Counted from the first letter of the stretch, positions 16,588 through 25,898 are shown. The stretch: 64,000 nucleotides of DNA from Sulfopaludibacter sp963835555 (GCA_963835555.1 CAWIGC010000004.1:1-64000); one strand, 5' to 3'. A program made the numbers and translations. Notes: generated from the sequence alone by a model not told the origin.

Positions 16588-18683
16588 ACTCTGAGCGCTG
16601 CCGGCCGCGGCGCTTCGGATTGTTCGGCATCCAGGATGGCGGGAATCTCCACCGTGAACCGCGCCCCCACCGGCTGGTTATCCTCCACCCGGATGTGCGC
16701 ATTGTGCTCGGCCACGATGTGGCTGACGATCGCCAGCCCCAGGCCGGTGCCGCGATTCTTAGTCGAAAAGTAAGGCAGGAACAGTTTCTCCTTATCGTCC
16801 GGACTGACTCCCGCGCCGGAATCGGCCACCACCAGCTCCACCGTATCGGCCGTCCCCGGTTGCGTCGCCACGTACAGGTTCTTCACCAGCGAATCCTGCA
16901 TCGCTTCCGCCGCGTTATCCACCAGGTTCACCACCACGCGCTGAAACTGCTCGCGGTCCAGGTTCACCGGAGGCAGCTCCGGCGCGAAGCTGGTGCGAAT
17001 GCTGATGCCCCCCAGCCGGTCTTTGAAGATGGCCAGCGCCTCCTGCACTACGTTGTTCAAATCGCAGCGCACCGGCTGCGCCGAAGGAAAACGGGCAAAC
17101 TGCGAGAACTCATCCACCAGAGTCTTCACCGATTCCACCGACTTGGCGATGATGCCGGAACACTCGCGCAGAATGCGAGCCTGGGCCGGCGGCAGGTCCA
17201 GCTTGTCCAACTGCCGCCCGATTCGCTCCGCGCTAAGCCCGATCGGGGTGAGCGGATTTTTGATCTCGTGCGCCACCCTCCGCGCCACTTCATGCCAGGC
17301 AGCCGATTTCTGCGCGCGCAACAGTTCGCTGGTATCCTCCAGCACGATCACGAATCCCGAGGTCAGCTTTTCCTCCAGCGCCGAAACCGTGATCGCCAGG
17401 TTCAACTTCCGGTCGGCCGTCCGCATCTCCAGTTGCCGGGTGGCCACGCCGGTGCGGCGGGCGCGCTTCATGAGGTACTTGATCTCGGCGGTATCCTCGC
17501 GCGAGAACAGGTCCTCCAGCCGCGTGGCCTGCTCCACCTGCTGCGGCGGGAAGATCTTGGAAAGAGCGCGATTTACCCGCTTGATGGAGCCATCGGCGGT
17601 GATGGAGATGACGCCCGTGGCAATGCTCTCCAGGATCGCTTCGGTGAAGCGCCGCCGCCGGTCCAGTTCGCGCGCGTTGGATTCCAGTTCCTGGGTCATC
17701 TGGTTGAAACCACGAACCAGCGAGCCCAGTTCGTCCGCCGCGCGCACTTCCACGCGATGCGTCAGATTGCCTTTGCGAACCTCGCCGGCAGCGTCCAGCA
17801 GCGCCGTGATGGGAATGCCGATCTGCTTGGCAAGCAGGAACGCGATCCAGGTGGAAATGCAAAGTACGATGACCGAGATCAGTGCCATCACCAGGGTGTA
17901 ATAGCGGCGGAAGTACCTCCAGCTCAGGTAGGAGTCCTCCCAGTTTTTGGACCAGGTGCGGATCTCCTCCTGGTTGCGAGCCACATCTTGCGGAACGGTC
18001 GCCGAGACGTGAACGGTGCCTGCAATCTTCCCGCCTTCCATCACGTCGGCATCGGCCAGCACCGTCCGGCCGTTGTTGTTGGTGCTGGGACGCGTCCCCC
18101 ACGAATCCAGCGGCGCTCCCCCGGTGGCCGTTCCGATCGATGCCGATTGCAGTTCCCACTGCCGGCAGAACCGTTCCAGAAAGCCGGGCGTGCGGACTCC
18201 GGAGGCCAGCAGTTGGTGGATCTCCGGCTGAGCCGCCAGCAGTGCCGCCTGCGCCGTGGTTTCGTCCTGCATCTCCTTGCTGAGCATGCCGGTGACGCCC
18301 CTGAGAACGTCGATCTGGCTGCTTTCGGGTTTCCGGATCCAGTAGGCCACGTTGCGGTTGAACAGCTCGAAATTAAACAGGAACATGAACGATACGGGCA
18401 GGCAGCTCAGGGTGACTGCGCCCAGGACGAGTTTGGTCCGGAGCCGCGATCCTTCCCGATGGCTCTGCCGGTCCAGGTACAGCTTGGCGCCCTCCCGGAA
18501 GAGGTACCACAGAAGTGCCACCATCAGCAGAAAAATCAAGCTGAATCCCGCCCAGAATACCAGCGTCTGGCTGGGATTGGTGGGCTTGACCGGACCCGGG
18601 TTGAAGGACCCCAGCCACACCACGATCGCCATCGACAGGCCCAGCAGAAACACCGCGATGCCGTAGACGAGCCGTTTCTTCAT
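16584..18683 (-). CDS. NtrY-type membrane sensor histidine kinase
   Basis: 699 residues. Three N-terminal transmembrane helices (about 7-27, 42-62, 83-103), an extracytoplasmic region with a further helix near 265-290, then HAMP (about 290-345, PITALLDAAGEVRKGNLTHR), PAS (about 360-450), HisKA (phosphoacceptor His near residue 472 in RRVAHEIKNPLTPIG) and HATPase_c with N-box (NLVDNAAEAMQ), DSGAGVSPDD and GTGLGLAIVSHI. NtrY-family kinases phosphorylate NtrX-type sigma54 activators and are linked to nitrogen, redox or envelope signals. It is intact, unlike the following regulator, and overlaps it by four bases. Confidence 0.9.
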   Translation of the reverse strand: MKKRLVYGIAVFLLGLSMAIVVWLGSFNPGPVKPTNPSQTLVFWAGFSLIFLLMVALLWYLFREGAKLYLDRQSHREGSRLRTKLVLGAVTLSCLPVSFMFLFNFELFNRNVAYWIRKPESSQIDVLRGVTGMLSKEMQDETTAQAALLAAQPEIHQLLASGVRTPGFLERFCRQWELQSASIGTATGGAPLDSWGTRPSTNNNGRTVLADADVMEGGKIAGTVHVSATVPQDVARNQEEIRTWSKNWEDSYLSWRYFRRYYTLVMALISVIVLCISTWIAFLLAKQIGIPITALLDAAGEVRKGNLTHRVEVRAADELGSLVRGFNQMTQELESNARELDRRRRFTEAILESIATGVISITADGSIKRVNRALSKIFPPQQVEQATRLEDLFSREDTAEIKYLMKRARRTGVATRQLEMRTADRKLNLAITVSALEEKLTSGFVIVLEDTSELLRAQKSAAWHEVARRVAHEIKNPLTPIGLSAERIGRQLDKLDLPPAQARILRECSGIIAKSVESVKTLVDEFSQFARFPSAQPVRCDLNNVVQEALAIFKDRLGGISIRTSFAPELPPVNLDREQFQRVVVNLVDNAAEAMQDSLVKNLYVATQPGTADTVELVVADSGAGVSPDDKEKLFLPYFSTKNRGTGLGLAIVSHIVAEHNAHIRVEDNQPVGARFTVEIPAILDAEQSEAPRPAALRV

Positions 18684-18801
18684 GGCGGAAACCCTTACAT
18701 TCGATTATACGAACTGAGGCCGCCGGGGAACCATACAGTCGCACTGCAACGATAAAGTTTCGGTAATTTGAGCCGATATTAACCACATGGGACGAACGTC
18801 A

Positions 18802-19146
18802 ATGAAGTCACTGAAAATCCTGCTTGTGATTGGGGCGTCGGCACTGTTCGCGCAAGCGCCTTTAAAGAAAGTCACTCGAGCGGAGGCCCTGAATGCCGTT
18901 ACATCCAAGAGCCAACCCGAGTACCCGCCCATGGCGCGGCAATTGAAGATCGAAGGAAGCGTCGAGGTGGACGCGGTGGTCACCGAAACAGGGACCGTGG
19001 AAGAGGTGAACATCGTCAGCGGAAACCCCATCCTGACCAAGCCGGCAGCCGAGGCCGTTAAGAAGTGGAAGTTTGCTCCCTTCCTGCAGGACGGCAAGCC
19101 CGTCCGGGCCAGCGCACCAATCGTCATCGTGTTCAAGAAGCAGTAG
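18802..19146 (+). CDS. Periplasmic TonB C-terminal domain protein
   Basis: 114 residues from the ATG directly preceding a signal peptide (MKSLKILLVIGASALFAQA). The rest is one TonB_C domain: PEYPPMARQLKIEGSVEVDA, VNIVSGNPILTKPAAEAVK, KWKFAPFLQDGKPV. Unlike true TonB it has no long Pro-rich spacer. The N-terminal hydrophobic segment may be either cleaved or kept as an anchor. Such short TonB-like proteins are abundant in Acidobacteriota and may serve particular receptors or be periplasmic adaptors. Followed after ten bases by a chemoreceptor gene. Confidence 0.75.
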   Translation: MKSLKILLVIGASALFAQAPLKKVTRAEALNAVTSKSQPEYPPMARQLKIEGSVEVDAVVTETGTVEEVNIVSGNPILTKPAAEAVKKWKFAPFLQDGKPVRASAPIVIVFKKQ

Positions 19147-19156
19147 TGAGGGAGCC

Positions 19157-20576
19157 ATGAGTCTTACACGAAAACTATTAGTCGGATTCGGAATGATGGT
19201 AGCAGTTGTGCTGGTCAGCAGCGCCGCCGCCTTGATAATTACCCGGGAACTGAGCATAGACCTGGAACGTGCCGCCGATGTCACTGCGCGCAGCCAGTAC
19301 CTGGCCGGGGAAGTCGATACTTCCGCCGCGGATATGATTGGGACGGAACGGGCGGCCATGCTTGCCGCGATGCTGGGCCAGAAGGATCAAGCCGTTGAAT
19401 ACCAGCAGAAATTTGCCGAAAAAAGCATCCACTTTGCAGAATGCCCTGGCGGAGTTGCACAAAACGGCCTCGACTCAGGAGGCTGTCTCCCTGCTGGGAA
19501 CCCTGGACCAGCAGACGGTAGCGGCTTTGAAAGCGCACGAAGAACTGAAACAAGCCGTTTCCAACGCCCAGTTGGATGCCGCGCTGAGCATCTTTGCGCA
19601 AAAGGTCGCACCCAACCTGGAGCGTATCGGGCAGCAGGCATCCGCACTGGTGGAGCATCAGAATCGCGATCTGCAAGCCACCTCGGCCGCCGCGGCGGCG
19701 AAATCGTCGCGCAGCATGGCTGTAACGATCGGACTGGCCCTGCTGGCGCTGACAATGGGAGTCGGAGTTTTCTGGCTGGTGCTGAACACCAATCGCAGCC
19801 TTCTCCATCTTTCCACGGCCCTGGCCGAAAGCGCCCAGCAAGTGGCCGGCGCCGCCGCCCAGGTTTCCGGCGCCAGCCAATCGCTGGCCCAGGGCGCGTC
19901 CGAGCAGGCCGCGTCCCTCGAAGAGACCTCTGCTTCCACTGAGGAGATTGCGTCCATTACGCGACAGAACGCGGACCACGCCCTGCAAGTAGCCGGCCTG
20001 ATGCAAAAGTCGGCTGCGGGAGCCGACGAAGTCAATCAGATGCTGGACCGCATGGTCGAGAAGATGAAAGAGATCGACGGTTCCAGCCATAAGATTGCGC
20101 GCATTATCAAAGTGATTGACGAGATTGCCTTCCAGACCAACATTCTCGCGCTGAACGCCGCGGTGGAAGCCGCCCGCGCAGGAGAGGCAGGACTTGGGTT
20201 TGCCGTGGTCGCCGATGAAGTGCGCAACCTGGCTCAGCGCAGTGCCCAGGCGGCCCGCGATACCGCCGGCCTGATCGAGGAATCGATCGCCACCTCGCGC
20301 GACGGGACTGGCCGCCTCGATCATATGGCTGGAGCGGTGCGTGCAATGACTGAAAGTTCCCTGCGGGTAAAATCGCTTGTGGACGACGTAAATCAGGGGA
20401 GTCAGGAACAATCGCGCGGTATGAATCAGATTTCCCGGGCGATTCTGAATATGGAACAAGTCACGCAAAAGACCGCAGCCTCCGCAGAGGAAAGCGCCGC
20501 CGCCGGAACGGAATTGAACAATTATGCTACCAGCCTGAGTACGTTAGTGCAGGAAATGCGGGAAATGGTGGGATAA
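19157..20576 (+). CDS. Methyl-accepting chemotaxis protein (one frameshift)
   Basis: Membrane chemoreceptor of about 472 residues once one frameshift is repaired. N-terminal helix KLLVGFGMMVAVVLVSSAAA, a periplasmic helical sensor domain, a second helix (about 193-212, AVTIGLALLALTMGVGVFWL), and the cytoplasmic signalling domain with hairpin tip EIAFQTNILALNAAVEAARA and GFAVVADEVRNLAQRSA. The frame changes at a run of six A around 19417-19423; five A would give FAEKASTLQNALAEL in one frame. GGGAG precedes the ATG. No che genes are near, so it must signal to a distant CheA/CheW. Confidence 0.85.
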
Positions 20577-20606
20577 AAAAAAGGGCCGGCGTTTCACCGG
20601 CCCTCC
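20575..20606 (-). terminator. Rho-independent terminator of the DUF5818-like gene
   Basis: On the minus strand a 7-bp stem GGGCCGG/CCGGCCC with a 7-base loop is followed by eight T. It lies just after the minus-strand gene ending at 20628 and immediately after the chemoreceptor stop. Confidence 0.8.
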
Positions 20607-20627
20607 TATAGACCTCGATGACTCAAA

Positions 20628-20924
20628 CTACTCGGCGGCTTTTACGGTATCCACGTCGATGCTGTCGCCCGTCATCTTCCCGGTGATCGTTACTTTCTTG
20701 CCTGCGACCGACTTTACCTTGTCCTGATCGCTGATGTCATACACCTTGCCATCGGCGGTCACGAAAACCGCCGGAGCTCCGCGCTTAATGCAACTCTGGG
20801 CGCAGGCTTCGTTGCCCCACATTGCCTTTTTCGAAGCACAGTTTTTGTCTATGACATAGCCTGTCCACTCTGCAGCCAAACCGCAACTGGCAACCAATGC
20901 AAATACTGCCAACAGTTTCTTCAA
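20628..20924 (-). CDS. Small secreted DUF5818-like protein
   Basis: 98 residues from a TTG start that has GGAGG eight bases upstream and begins exactly at a signal peptide (KKLLAVFALVASCGLAAEW). The mature part is a compact beta-rich domain: WTGYVIDKNCASKK, NEACAQSCIKRGAPAVFVT, GKVYDISDQDKVKSVAGKKV, TGKMTGDSIDV. The conserved cysteines may form disulphides. Acidobacterial genomes hold many of these domains, with unknown role. The much longer reading frame upstream of the TTG has no ribosome site and is rejected. Confidence 0.7.
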   Translation of the reverse strand: MKKLLAVFALVASCGLAAEWTGYVIDKNCASKKAMWGNEACAQSCIKRGAPAVFVTADGKVYDISDQDKVKSVAGKKVTITGKMTGDSIDVDTVKAAE

Positions 20925-21037
20925 ATCCCTACCTCCTCTGAGTGTCAAATTCCCAGTCACAACGACTATACTCCACTGTACGTAGCCATCGCAACTTCGG
21001 ATGTTATTGATAATTAAGACTTGTAAACTAGCTGGAT

Positions 21038-21562
21038 TTAAAAGAACAGATACTTCCGCCACTGCGCTTCGCTCTTGCCCAGCATGCGCATCAGGTGACG
21101 GCTGGTGTGCAGGCTGAATGGCCTGGGCAGACGAGCCAGTTTCATGCCCGCTTCTTCCGGCGTCCGGTTGCCCTTGCGATTATTGCAGGGATGACAGCAT
21201 GCCACCAGGTTCTCCCACGCCGATTCGCCGGACCGCGAACGCGGTATCACATGGTCCAGCGTCAATTCCCCGGATGGCATGGTCCGGTGGCAGTACTGGC
21301 AGGTGTACCGATCGCGCATCAGGATGTTCTTCCGCGAAAGGGCCCGTGTCTGATGCGGAATCCGGCGATACTCCAGCAGACGAATCACCGAAGGCAATCG
21401 GACGTTGGCGCGCGCCGAATGAATCGCATTCAGCGATTCCTCTTCGGCGGACGCTACCCCTTTCAGCACCAGCACCAAAGCGCGCCGCGCCGCGCAAATG
21501 TTGATCGGCTCGTAACTGGCATTCAGCACCAGAACGGGATTCTGCAGTCGATCGCTCGCCAT
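21038..21562 (-). CDS. HNH endonuclease family protein
   Basis: 174 residues. The N-terminal half begins NPVLVLNASYEPINICAARR, a conserved lead-in in this stand-alone HNH family. The beta-beta-alpha-metal nuclease motif follows: CQYCHRTMPSGELTLDHVIP, then NLVACCHPCNNRKGNRTP with CxxC pairs for zinc and the His/Asn catalytic residues. This family is common in bacterial chromosomes as a housekeeping-like nuclease of unknown substrate and is not by itself a mobile-element marker. It directly abuts the upstream comF-like gene on the same strand. Confidence 0.85.
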   Translation of the reverse strand: MASDRLQNPVLVLNASYEPINICAARRALVLVLKGVASAEEESLNAIHSARANVRLPSVIRLLEYRRIPHQTRALSRKNILMRDRYTCQYCHRTMPSGELTLDHVIPRSRSGESAWENLVACCHPCNNRKGNRTPEEAGMKLARLPRPFSLHTSRHLMRMLGKSEAQWRKYLFF

Positions 21563-22480
21563 TCAGGAAACTCCCCCCAGGGTGGAATGTGCCGCCTTTG
21601 TGCGCGCTCCATCGAAGCGCCGGTCCACGCGAGCCACCGTGAGCAGCGTGACCCGCCGGGCGCCGGACCGTTTGAGCGCCAGAGCGCAGGCGGCGCCCGT
21701 CGATCCGGTTGTCATGACATCGTCAATCAGAAGTACACGCTTGCCCTGCAAGTCGCGGCGGCACTCAAACGCCGCAGTGACGTTCTTACGGCGCCCGGTG
21801 TTGCTCAATCCCGCCTGACTCGCTGTCCATCGCACACGCTTCAGCGTCCGTCCGGCCGGAATGCCGCAGCGCCGCGCGATGCTGCGCGCCAGCAGTTCCG
21901 ATTGATTGAAGCCCCTCTGCCATTGCCGCCGCCAGTGGAGGGGAACCGCGGTAACCAGATGGTATTCCTGATCGCGCGGCAGCGCCGCAGCCAGCAGGTC
22001 GCCCAGCGGTTTGGCCAGCGTCCGGACCTTGCCGTATTTATATAGGTGAATCAGCTCGCGCAGAGTGCCTTCGTATGCCCCGTAACAGTAGGCGGCGTCA
22101 AAACCGCGAAGGCCGTTGCGGCACAGAGCGCAACGGCCTTCGGCATCCAGCGGGAACGCGTTCTGGAACGGCGTTCGACAACTGCTACAGAAATACTCGG
22201 CGCTGAGTGGCTCGGGAGCCTTCAGGCACGTCCGGCAGACCGGAATTCGGCTCACTTCCTCAAGTGGGGTGGCGCAGATACGGCAATTTGTGGGGAAAAA
22301 AAGGGAAAAAAGAGCGTGCGAAGCTGACCGGACTATAGAAGGACCGACAATCGGGACTGTGGCTCGGCTGCTACTTGAGAAGACCCACCTCCGCCAAGCT
22401 CTATTGTAGCGGAAATCCCCGTTGTACGCGAACCATTCCAGGCCGCGTCTGTTCCGATACCCGCGCCAGGCCCCCTTCAA
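21563..22480 (-). CDS. comF: ComF family phosphoribosyltransferase-like protein
   Basis: Recognisable from about residue 53: a zinc-finger region with paired cysteines (CRICATPLEEVSRIPVCRTC, CSSCRTPF, CALCRNGL) and a type I phosphoribosyltransferase domain with the PRPP loop VLLIDDVMTTGSTGAACALA. ComF is needed for DNA uptake in competent bacteria. A comEC gene is also in this window (about 51.6 kb). The only standard in-frame start found is the ATG at 22480, giving 305 residues with about 50 unsupported N-terminal residues; the real start may be nearer the zinc finger. Divergent from scpA. Confidence 0.82.
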   Translation of the reverse strand: MKGAWRGYRNRRGLEWFAYNGDFRYNRAWRRWVFSSSSRATVPIVGPSIVRSASHALFSLFFPTNCRICATPLEEVSRIPVCRTCLKAPEPLSAEYFCSSCRTPFQNAFPLDAEGRCALCRNGLRGFDAAYCYGAYEGTLRELIHLYKYGKVRTLAKPLGDLLAAALPRDQEYHLVTAVPLHWRRQWQRGFNQSELLARSIARRCGIPAGRTLKRVRWTASQAGLSNTGRRKNVTAAFECRRDLQGKRVLLIDDVMTTGSTGAACALALKRSGARRVTLLTVARVDRRFDGARTKAAHSTLGGVS

Positions 22481-22487
22481 GGCGTCT

Positions 22488-22514
22488 AAGGAGGTGGATG
22501 CCGCATGTTATCGT
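22488..22514 (+). promoter_or_regulatory. Strong ribosome site with tiny reading frame before scpA
   Basis: AAGGAGGT at 22488-22495 is followed by two ATG codons: one at 22498 opening a 20-codon frame overlapping scpA, and one at 22505 giving Met-Leu-Ser-stop in the scpA frame. The scpA GTG at 22523 itself has no good ribosome site, so these may couple translation. Confidence 0.35.
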
Positions 22515-22522
22515 GATAGATA

Positions 22523-23311
22523 GTGTCATCGCCGCTCAGTTTTCATCTGGACCAGTATGAAGGGCCGTTGGACCTGCTGCTGGACCTGATCCGTAAGCAG
22601 CAGATCGATATCAAAGATATCCCCATCGCCACCATTACTTCGCAGTACCTGGAATTCATGGACAAGGCCCGCGAAATGGATATCGATCTCGGCGCTGAAT
22701 TCGTCTACATGGCGGCGACCCTGATCCACATCAAGTCCAAAATGCTCCTCCCCCGGGATCCGGCGTTGGAAAAAGAAGGAGATGGCAGCGAAGACCCGCG
22801 CCAGGAACTGGTGGACCGCCTGCTCGAACATGAACGCTTCAAAAATGCGGCGGAGATGCTGCAGCAGAAGCGCCTCATTGAAGAGAACGTCTGGAGCAAT
22901 CCGCAGATCAAGACCTTTGTCTCCGAAGATGACGATCCCGGCTTGGCCATTACCCTCTACGACCTGGTGAAAGCGTTCGGCGAAGTGCTGGAGCGCGTCA
23001 AGAACCGCCCCGTGTATGAGGTGGAAGCCGCCGACGTCACCGTGTCGGACATGATCCTGTACCTCAAGCAGGCGTTCGAGTCCGTAGGCGCTGACGAACC
23101 GGTATTCATTTTGCGCATTTTCGAGCAGCAGAGAACCCGCCGCGCCATGATCGCCCTGTTCCTGGCCACGCTCGAAATGGTCCGGCTGCAGGCCGTGGTA
23201 ATTACCCAGAAGGACCTCTTTGGGGAGATCGCACTGAAACGCCACAGTAATTTCGAAGCGGTATTCGCTTCCGGCCAACCCATGGCCGCAATCGAAAAAG
23301 ACTACATTTGA
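22523..23311 (+). CDS. scpA: Segregation and condensation protein A
   Basis: 262 residues. ScpA is the kleisin that bridges SMC heads and, with ScpB, builds the condensin complex for chromosome segregation. Seen: the N-terminal FHLDQYEGPLDLLLDLIRKQ and IDIKDIPIATITSQYLEFM, the helix FVYMAATLIHIKSKMLLPRD, and the C-terminal winged-helix region ending in LVRLQAVVITQKDLFGEIAL-type sequence. Length is usual for the family. A GTG is the first in-frame start after two stops. It heads an operon with scpB, a pseudouridine synthase and a CoA-binding protein. Confidence 0.93.
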   Translation: MSSPLSFHLDQYEGPLDLLLDLIRKQQIDIKDIPIATITSQYLEFMDKAREMDIDLGAEFVYMAATLIHIKSKMLLPRDPALEKEGDGSEDPRQELVDRLLEHERFKNAAEMLQQKRLIEENVWSNPQIKTFVSEDDDPGLAITLYDLVKAFGEVLERVKNRPVYEVEAADVTVSDMILYLKQAFESVGADEPVFILRIFEQQRTRRAMIALFLATLEMVRLQAVVITQKDLFGEIALKRHSNFEAVFASGQPMAAIEKDYI

Positions 23312-23316
23312 CCGAA

Positions 23317-24760
23317 ATGGAAGAATTGGAAAAAGACATCGAGCAGGAGAGTCCCAGGGGGCGGACGATCGCCCGTCGTCGGCTTTCGAAGCGGACGCCG
23401 CTGAACCGGCCGTTCCCGAGGATTCCCCTCCTCGCCCGGCGAACCCGTGCAAGCCTCCGAGCCCCTCCTGCCCGAAGCCGGTGCGCCCGCCGTTCCCGGG
23501 GATTCCCCCTCCTCGCCCGGCGAACCCGTGCAAGCCTCCGAACCGCTCCTGCCCGAAGCCGGTGAGCCGGCCGTTCCCGAGGATTCCCCCTCCTCGCCCG
23601 GCGAACCCGTGCAAGCCGCCGAACCGCTCCTGCCCGAAGCCGGTGAGCCGGCCGTTCCCGATGGTTCCCCCTCCTCGCCCGGCGAACCCGTGCAAGCCGC
23701 CGAACCGCTCCTGCCCGAAGCCGGTGCGCCGGCCGTTCCCGAGGATTCCCCCTCCGCGCCCGGCGAACCCGTGCAAGCCTCCGAACCGCTCCTGCCCGAA
23801 GCCGGTGAGCCGGCCGTTCCCGGGGATTCCCCCTCCGCGCCCGGCGAACCCGTGCAAGCCGCCGAACCGCTCCTGCCCGAAGCCGGTGCGCCGGCCGTTC
23901 CCGAGGATTCCCCCTCCGCGCCCGGCGAACCGGTGCAAGCCACCGAACCGCTCCTGCCCGAAGCCGGTGCGCCGGCCGTTCCGCTTGAGGCCCCGGTCGA
24001 GCCCGCCCGCCCGCCACAAGTCGCCATGGAGGAGCTTTTGCACTTGGCCGCTGAACCGGCCGTGCTCGAAGATGCCCCTCTCAAGGCCGTCCTGGAAGCC
24101 ATCGTTTATATAGCCGATGAGCCGTTGACACTCGCGCAACTGGCCGCTGCCCTCGACCAGCCCGCCGCTCGCATCGCCGCCTTGTTGCAGGAACTCATCG
24201 CCGAATTCGACAAACCGGGTCACGGAGTCACCATCCGGGAAGTGGCCGGCGGGTACAAAATGGCAACTAAGGCCGAGCATCACGAGGCCGTGCGCAACTT
24301 CGTCAAGAGCCTCAAGCCGCCGCTCAAGCTTTCGCTGCCCGCTTTGGAAACACTGGCCGTGATCGCGTACAAACAACCGGTGACCGGGCCGGAGATCATG
24401 GAAATACGCGGCGTGCAGGGCGCGGGTGTATTGAAGACGCTGCTGGACCGCAAACTCATTGCCGTGGCTGGCCGGAAGAACGTGATCGGCAAGCCCATGC
24501 TTTACAAGACCACGCGGGAGTTCCTGATTCAGTTCGGCCTCAAGGACATGACTGAACTTCCTTCCCTCAAGGAATTCGAAGAGATCCGTCGCATGGCTTT
24601 CGCCGATAGCGAGCCGGCCGAAGCCCCGGCGGCGGCACAGGCATCGGAAGCGGAACCGGCCGCGACTGCGCCCGCCGAAGCGGACAATCAACCGGCGCAG
24701 GCCGCCGAAACTGTGGCCGAAACCCGGCCCGAAGCCGCCGCACCGGCGCAGGAAGAGTAA
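23317..24760 (+). CDS. scpB: ScpB with long tandem-repeat N-terminal extension (two frameshifts)
   Basis: The ScpB core is at about 24055-24600: two winged helices (VLEAIVYIADEPLTLAQLAA; ETLAVIAYKQPVTGPEIMEI, RGVQGAGVLKTLLDRKLIAV). Before it sits an acidic, Pro-rich extension made of seven 27-residue repeats (EDSPSSPGEPVQASEPLLPE), and after it an Ala/Glu/Pro-rich tail. Normal ScpB is about 180-250 residues; this would be near 480. The start (MEELEKDIEQES) and the repeat are in different frames. One missing G in the run at 23357-23361 and one missing C near 23415 would join them. ScpB binds the ScpA kleisin; the extension is probably a disordered linker. The stop overlaps the next start as TAATG. 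Confidence 0.85.
23408..23985 (+). repeat. 81-bp tandem repeat coding for 27-residue units
   Basis: About seven near-identical 81-bp units within scpB. Variation is mainly E/A/G alternation at a few positions (AGEPAVP or AGAPAVP; PSSPG or PSAPG). All units keep the reading frame except the first, which has CCCC where later copies have CCCCC. Confidence 0.85.
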
Positions 24761-25500
24761 TGGAAGAACGGCTACAGAAGATTCTCTCTCAGGCCGGCGT
24801 GGCATCCCGCCGCCAAGCCGAAAAGATCATGGTGGAAGGGCGCGTCACTGTCAATGGCGCCACCATTACCGAACTCGGATCCAAAGCCGACCTGGAGCGC
24901 GACCACATCAAAGTGGACGGCAAGCTGCTTCGCCCTCCGAAAACGCAGCTCTACCTTGCCATGTACAAACCGAACAACACGGTTACCACGGTCAAAGATC
25001 CGGAAGGACGCGCCACGGTCATGGATTTGCTCCGCGGCGTGAAGGAGCGCGTCTACCCCGTGGGCCGTCTGGACTACCACAGCGAGGGCCTGCTCCTGTT
25101 CACCAATGATGGCGACCTGGCCAATGCCATCATGTCGGCCGCCACGCACCTTCCCAAAACCTACGTAGTTAAGGTGAACGGTTCGCTCACCACCGATCAG
25201 GAGCAGCAGTTTCGCGAAGGCGTCCCGCTCAGCGGCCGCCGCACCATGCCGGCGGGCCTGAGACTCCTGCATGCCGCCGATAATCCCTGGTACGAAGTCA
25301 AGCTGTTCGAAGGGCGGAACAACCAGATCCGCATCATGTTCAAACACTTCGGACGCCTGGTGGAAAAGCTGCGGCGGGTCCGCATCGGACCCATCGAGAT
25401 CGGTCCGCTGAAGCCGGGTCAGTTCCGTCATCTGGATGAAGAGGAAGTCGAGAAGCTCAAACGCGCCATTCAAAAATCCGGCGCGCGGCAAACCCCATGA
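24760..25500 (+). CDS. RluB/RsuA-type pseudouridine synthase
   Basis: 246 residues. An N-terminal S4 RNA-binding domain (RLQKILSQAGVASRRQAEKI) is followed by the RsuA/RluB catalytic domain, with the conserved catalytic Asp segment PVGRLDYHSEGLLLFTNDGD and the C-terminal WYEVKLFEGRNNQIRIMFKH. These enzymes isomerise a single uridine in rRNA (RluB acts on 23S U2605 in E. coli). Cotranscription with scpAB is common across bacteria. Its start overlaps the scpB stop by one base and its stop overlaps the next start as ATGA. Confidence 0.9.
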   Translation: MEERLQKILSQAGVASRRQAEKIMVEGRVTVNGATITELGSKADLERDHIKVDGKLLRPPKTQLYLAMYKPNNTVTTVKDPEGRATVMDLLRGVKERVYPVGRLDYHSEGLLLFTNDGDLANAIMSAATHLPKTYVVKVNGSLTTDQEQQFREGVPLSGRRTMPAGLRLLHAADNPWYEVKLFEGRNNQIRIMFKHFGRLVEKLRRVRIGPIEIGPLKPGQFRHLDEEEVEKLKRAIQKSGARQTP

Positions 25501-25898
25501 ACCACATCTCCGAAATCCTGCACACCGCTCGCACGATCGCCGTAGTGGGACTCTCCAGCAAACGATACCGCCCCAGCTACGGCGTCTCCGAATATATGAA
25601 GAAGGCCGGGTACCGTATCATCCCGGTGAATCCGCGCGAAAAAGAAGTCCTGGGCGAAATCGCCTATCCCGATCTCGATTCCGTGCCCGACCCGGTCGAT
25701 ATTGTGGATATTTTCCGCCGCTCGGAATTCGTGCCCGATATTGTCGAAGCAGCCATTCGCAAAGGCGCCCGCGTCATTTGGATGCAGGAAGGCGTTGTCC
25801 ATGAAGCGGCGGCCCGCCGGGCCGAAGCGGCGGGCCTCATCGTGATCATGGATCGCTGCATTCTGAAGGACCATCGCCGCCTCGCGCACGCATCTTAG
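25497..25898 (+). CDS. CoA-binding Rossmann-fold protein (YccU-like)
   Basis: 133 residues. CoA_binding domain with TIAVVGLSSKRYRPSYGVSE at the N-terminus, YRIIPVNPREKEVLGEIAYP, DIVDIFRRSEFVPDIVEAA and the end IVMDRCILKDHRRL. The family binds CoA or related nucleotides; a precise role is not established. Last gene of the scpA operon. Immediately downstream, opposite-strand pseudogene sequence begins. Confidence 0.88.
   Translation: MNHISEILHTARTIAVVGLSSKRYRPSYGVSEYMKKAGYRIIPVNPREKEVLGEIAYPDLDSVPDPVDIVDIFRRSEFVPDIVEAAIRKGARVIWMQEGVVHEAAARRAEAAGLIVIMDRCILKDHRRLAHAS

Noticed and set aside
21038..21562. HNH gene as a sign of a mobile intron or phage
   Set aside because: It belongs to a stand-alone chromosomal HNH family and lies beside comF with no phage or intron features.
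22526..24805. 759-codon open frame on the minus strand across scpA and scpB
   Set aside because: It is the mirror of two conserved plus-strand genes and owes its length to the G+C-rich 81-bp repeats; its protein is low-complexity with no recognisable family.
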